A stretch of 64,000 nt of DNA, from assembly GCF_003096835.1 (NCBI RefSeq), contig NZ_QENZ01000004.1, positions 310,001 through 374,000 on the forward strand, written 5' to 3'. Each line of letters starts with the position of its first letter. Within the stretch, counting starts at the first letter, position 1. Below, piece by piece: positions 62,745 through 64,000 of the stretch. The notes below the pieces were generated by a model, which made no database searches, was not told where the DNA came from, and saw nothing but the letters and a program-made list of their open reading frames with translations. Made by a program: the position numbers and the translations under genes. The DNA comes from Balneicella halophila. GTDB taxonomy: Bacteria; Bacteroidota; Bacteroidia; Bacteroidales; Balneicellaceae.

Positions 62745-63701
62745 ATGAAGATTATTAATTTTTTAAGAAATTGGACGCTGATTATTGCCATTCTTGCAGG
62801 TGTTTTCGGTTATTTTATCTATGTGAATATTCCGTTTTTAGACGGTACTCATGAGTTTGCTTACAATGCCATAAAAATTACACAGCCTATTCTTATTTTT
62901 TCGATGCTGTTTCTTACGTTTTGCAAAGTAAATCCTAAAAGGCTTCGCTTTTGTCGTTGGCATTTGTGGTTATTGCTTTTTCAAGCCTTATCATTTTCTC
63001 TACTTGCAGGTCTATTTTTGTTGCTGCCACTGGGCAATCATGGTGTTCTCATAGAAGGTGCTATGATTTGTTTGATATGTCCTACGGCTACAGCAGGGGC
63101 AGTAATTACGAAGAAACTGGGTGGAAACGTTACCCACATTACTACCTACACGATATTGATTAATCTAGTTACTGCGATATTAATTCCAGCCTTCGTACCT
63201 TTGATTCATCCTGAGAGTTCTATGAGCTTATTTACTTCTGCTACGCTTATCTTGGGAAAAGTGTTTCCGTTGCTTCTTTTTCCATTGCTGCTCGCTTTTT
63301 TAGTTCGATATTTGTTCCCCAAATTACATCTTTTATTTTACCGAAATCAAGAAGTCGCTTTTTACTTATGGGCGGTGGCATTGGCTTTAGCTATGGCAAT
63401 AACGACGAGAAGCATTGTACATACTAAGGTGCCGATATCTACTCAATTATGGCTAGTCGTAGTATCGTTGGTTTGTTGTGTTTTGCAATTTTACTTAGGC
63501 AGAAAAGTGGGATTTAATTACCATGATAAGGTTGCGGCAGGTCAATCTTTAGGACAAAAAAATACCGTATTGGCAATTTGGATGGGATATACGTTTTTCA
63601 GTCCTATCACCTCACTGGTTGGTGGTTTTTATAGTATATGGCATAACGTAATCAACACGATGCAGTTGTACGAATACCGCAAGAAAAAGGAAAAAGGATA
63701 G
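62745..63701 (+). CDS. Bile acid:sodium symporter (SBF)-like transporter
   Basis: 318 residues, about nine or ten membrane segments and no signal peptide. Family pattern: ITQPILIFSMLFLTFCKV near 45, MICLICPTATAGAVITKKLGGN near 105 and GQSLGQKNTVLAIWMGYTFFSP near 270. Related proteins move organic anions with sodium; substrate unknown. The ATG at 62724 is rejected because it lies too close to the -7 element; 62745 has GGAG 14 bases upstream. It is followed 25 bases later by the aspartate kinase gene. Confidence 0.85.
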   Translation: MKIINFLRNWTLIIAILAGVFGYFIYVNIPFLDGTHEFAYNAIKITQPILIFSMLFLTFCKVNPKRLRFCRWHLWLLLFQALSFSLLAGLFLLLPLGNHGVLIEGAMICLICPTATAGAVITKKLGGNVTHITTYTILINLVTAILIPAFVPLIHPESSMSLFTSATLILGKVFPLLLFPLLLAFLVRYLFPKLHLLFYRNQEVAFYLWAVALALAMAITTRSIVHTKVPISTQLWLVVVSLVCCVLQFYLGRKVGFNYHDKVAAGQSLGQKNTVLAIWMGYTFFSPITSLVGGFYSIWHNVINTMQLYEYRKKKEKG

Positions 63702-63726
63702 CTTTTTCGTATCTTCGCAGATTAGT

Positions 63727-64000
63727 ATGAAAGTATTCAAATTTGGAGGCGCTTCCATAAACAGTGCAGCACGTATCATCAATCTTAAGGCTATTCTTGA
63801 AAAAGAAGGGACTGAAGGATTGGTTTTAATTGTTTCTGCAATGGGGAAGACGACCAATAAAATAGAGCATATTTTAAGGTGTTTTCTTCATGATGAAGAT
63901 TATAATTCAGCTCTCGAAAAGTTAAAGTCAGAATTTACTGCTGTAGCTTCTGAGTTGTTTCCTGCAAATTCGATTATCTATGATAAAATAGATAGTTTGT
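63727..64000 (+). CDS. Aspartate kinase, N-terminal part (cut by window end)
   Basis: An open frame from ATG 63727 to the window end, about 91 residues: MKVFKFGGASINSAARIINL, then LVLIVSAMGKTTNKIEHIL. The KFGGAS motif and VSAMGKTTN (substrate and ATP site) are aspartokinase signatures. It phosphorylates aspartate, the first step to lysine, threonine and methionine. Whether it is fused to homoserine dehydrogenase cannot be seen. A -7-like TATCTTCG lies at 63710-63717. Confidence 0.88.
   Translation, partial: MKVFKFGGASINSAARIINLKAILEKEGTEGLVLIVSAMGKTTNKIEHILRCFLHDEDYNSALEKLKSEFTAVASELFPANSIIYDKIDSL

Overview
The window looks like chromosomal DNA of a Bacteroidota bacterium, most likely a member of Bacteroidales. 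The sequence is AT-rich. Many genes are preceded by the Bacteroidetes-type promoter, with a -7 element TAnnTTTG and in the best cases a -33 TTTG 17-21 bases upstream. Shine-Dalgarno sequences are scarce. Bacteroidota-specific families and gene orders are present: a DUF4295 protein after rpmB-rpmG, hpt-adk-obg, parE-parC, a tgt without zinc ligands next to an LptF/G permease, and a glycine-lipid-type acyltransferase pair. I cannot fix genus or species from sequence alone.

Layout. 1-4.3 kb holds the 3' end of a flippase-like membrane protein, then a minus-strand run (M23 peptidase, MerR regulator, Nif3, zinc-ribbon coiled-coil protein) divergent from alaS. 4.4-10.4 kb holds alaS and a cell-wall amidase, facing an ECF sigma factor, a membrane protein and a small conserved protein, then xerD. 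10.6-15.1 kb holds aroQ, the rpmB-rpmG-DUF4295 operon, a 520-base AT-rich non-coding stretch with two consensus DnaA boxes, dnaA and a YigZ protein, followed by a conserved unknown on the minus strand. 15.1-23.5 kb is a minus-strand block: recQ, an orphan histidine kinase, parE, parC, aroK. 23.7-32.1 kb holds kdsD, tatC, a glycine-lipid-like acyltransferase pair, a SPOR protein (minus), thiamine pyrophosphokinase, deoD, rpmE2 and lon. 32.1-42.5 kb is mostly minus: truA, tgt, an LptF/G permease, an acyl-CoA carboxyltransferase with a biotin carrier, an M3 peptidase lipoprotein, a sodium:solute symporter, a broken DUF3781 gene and glmM. 42.7-56.1 kb holds a carboxypeptidase-regulatory-like protein, glutaminase, hpt-adk-obg, two FKBP isomerases, a GT90 glycosyltransferase, an HMA protein, an M20 peptidase, gcvP and tnaA. 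56.1-62.7 kb is an accessory island, a type I restriction-modification operon (hsdR-hsdS-hsdM, minus strand) bracketed by two inverted copies of a roughly 220-base repeat. The window ends with a bile-acid-symporter-like transporter and the 5' end of an aspartate kinase gene.

Most of the window is conserved housekeeping: translation (alaS, L28, L31, L33, tgt, truA), DNA maintenance (dnaA, parCE, recQ, xerD), envelope (amidase, M23, glmM, kdsD, LptF/G, GT90, acyltransferases) and amino-acid catabolism (tnaA, gcvP, glutaminase, peptidases). The observations most worth following are: the restriction-modification island and its flanking inverted repeats; the in-frame TAA that cuts hsdS before its distal conserved region; a second in-frame TAA in a DUF3781 gene wedged between the symporter and glmM; a sigma-54-like promoter plus a perfect palindrome ahead of lon; and the candidate origin next to dnaA. 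I did not find a clearly new biological system. No rRNA, tRNA, CRISPR array, prophage or transposase gene was seen.
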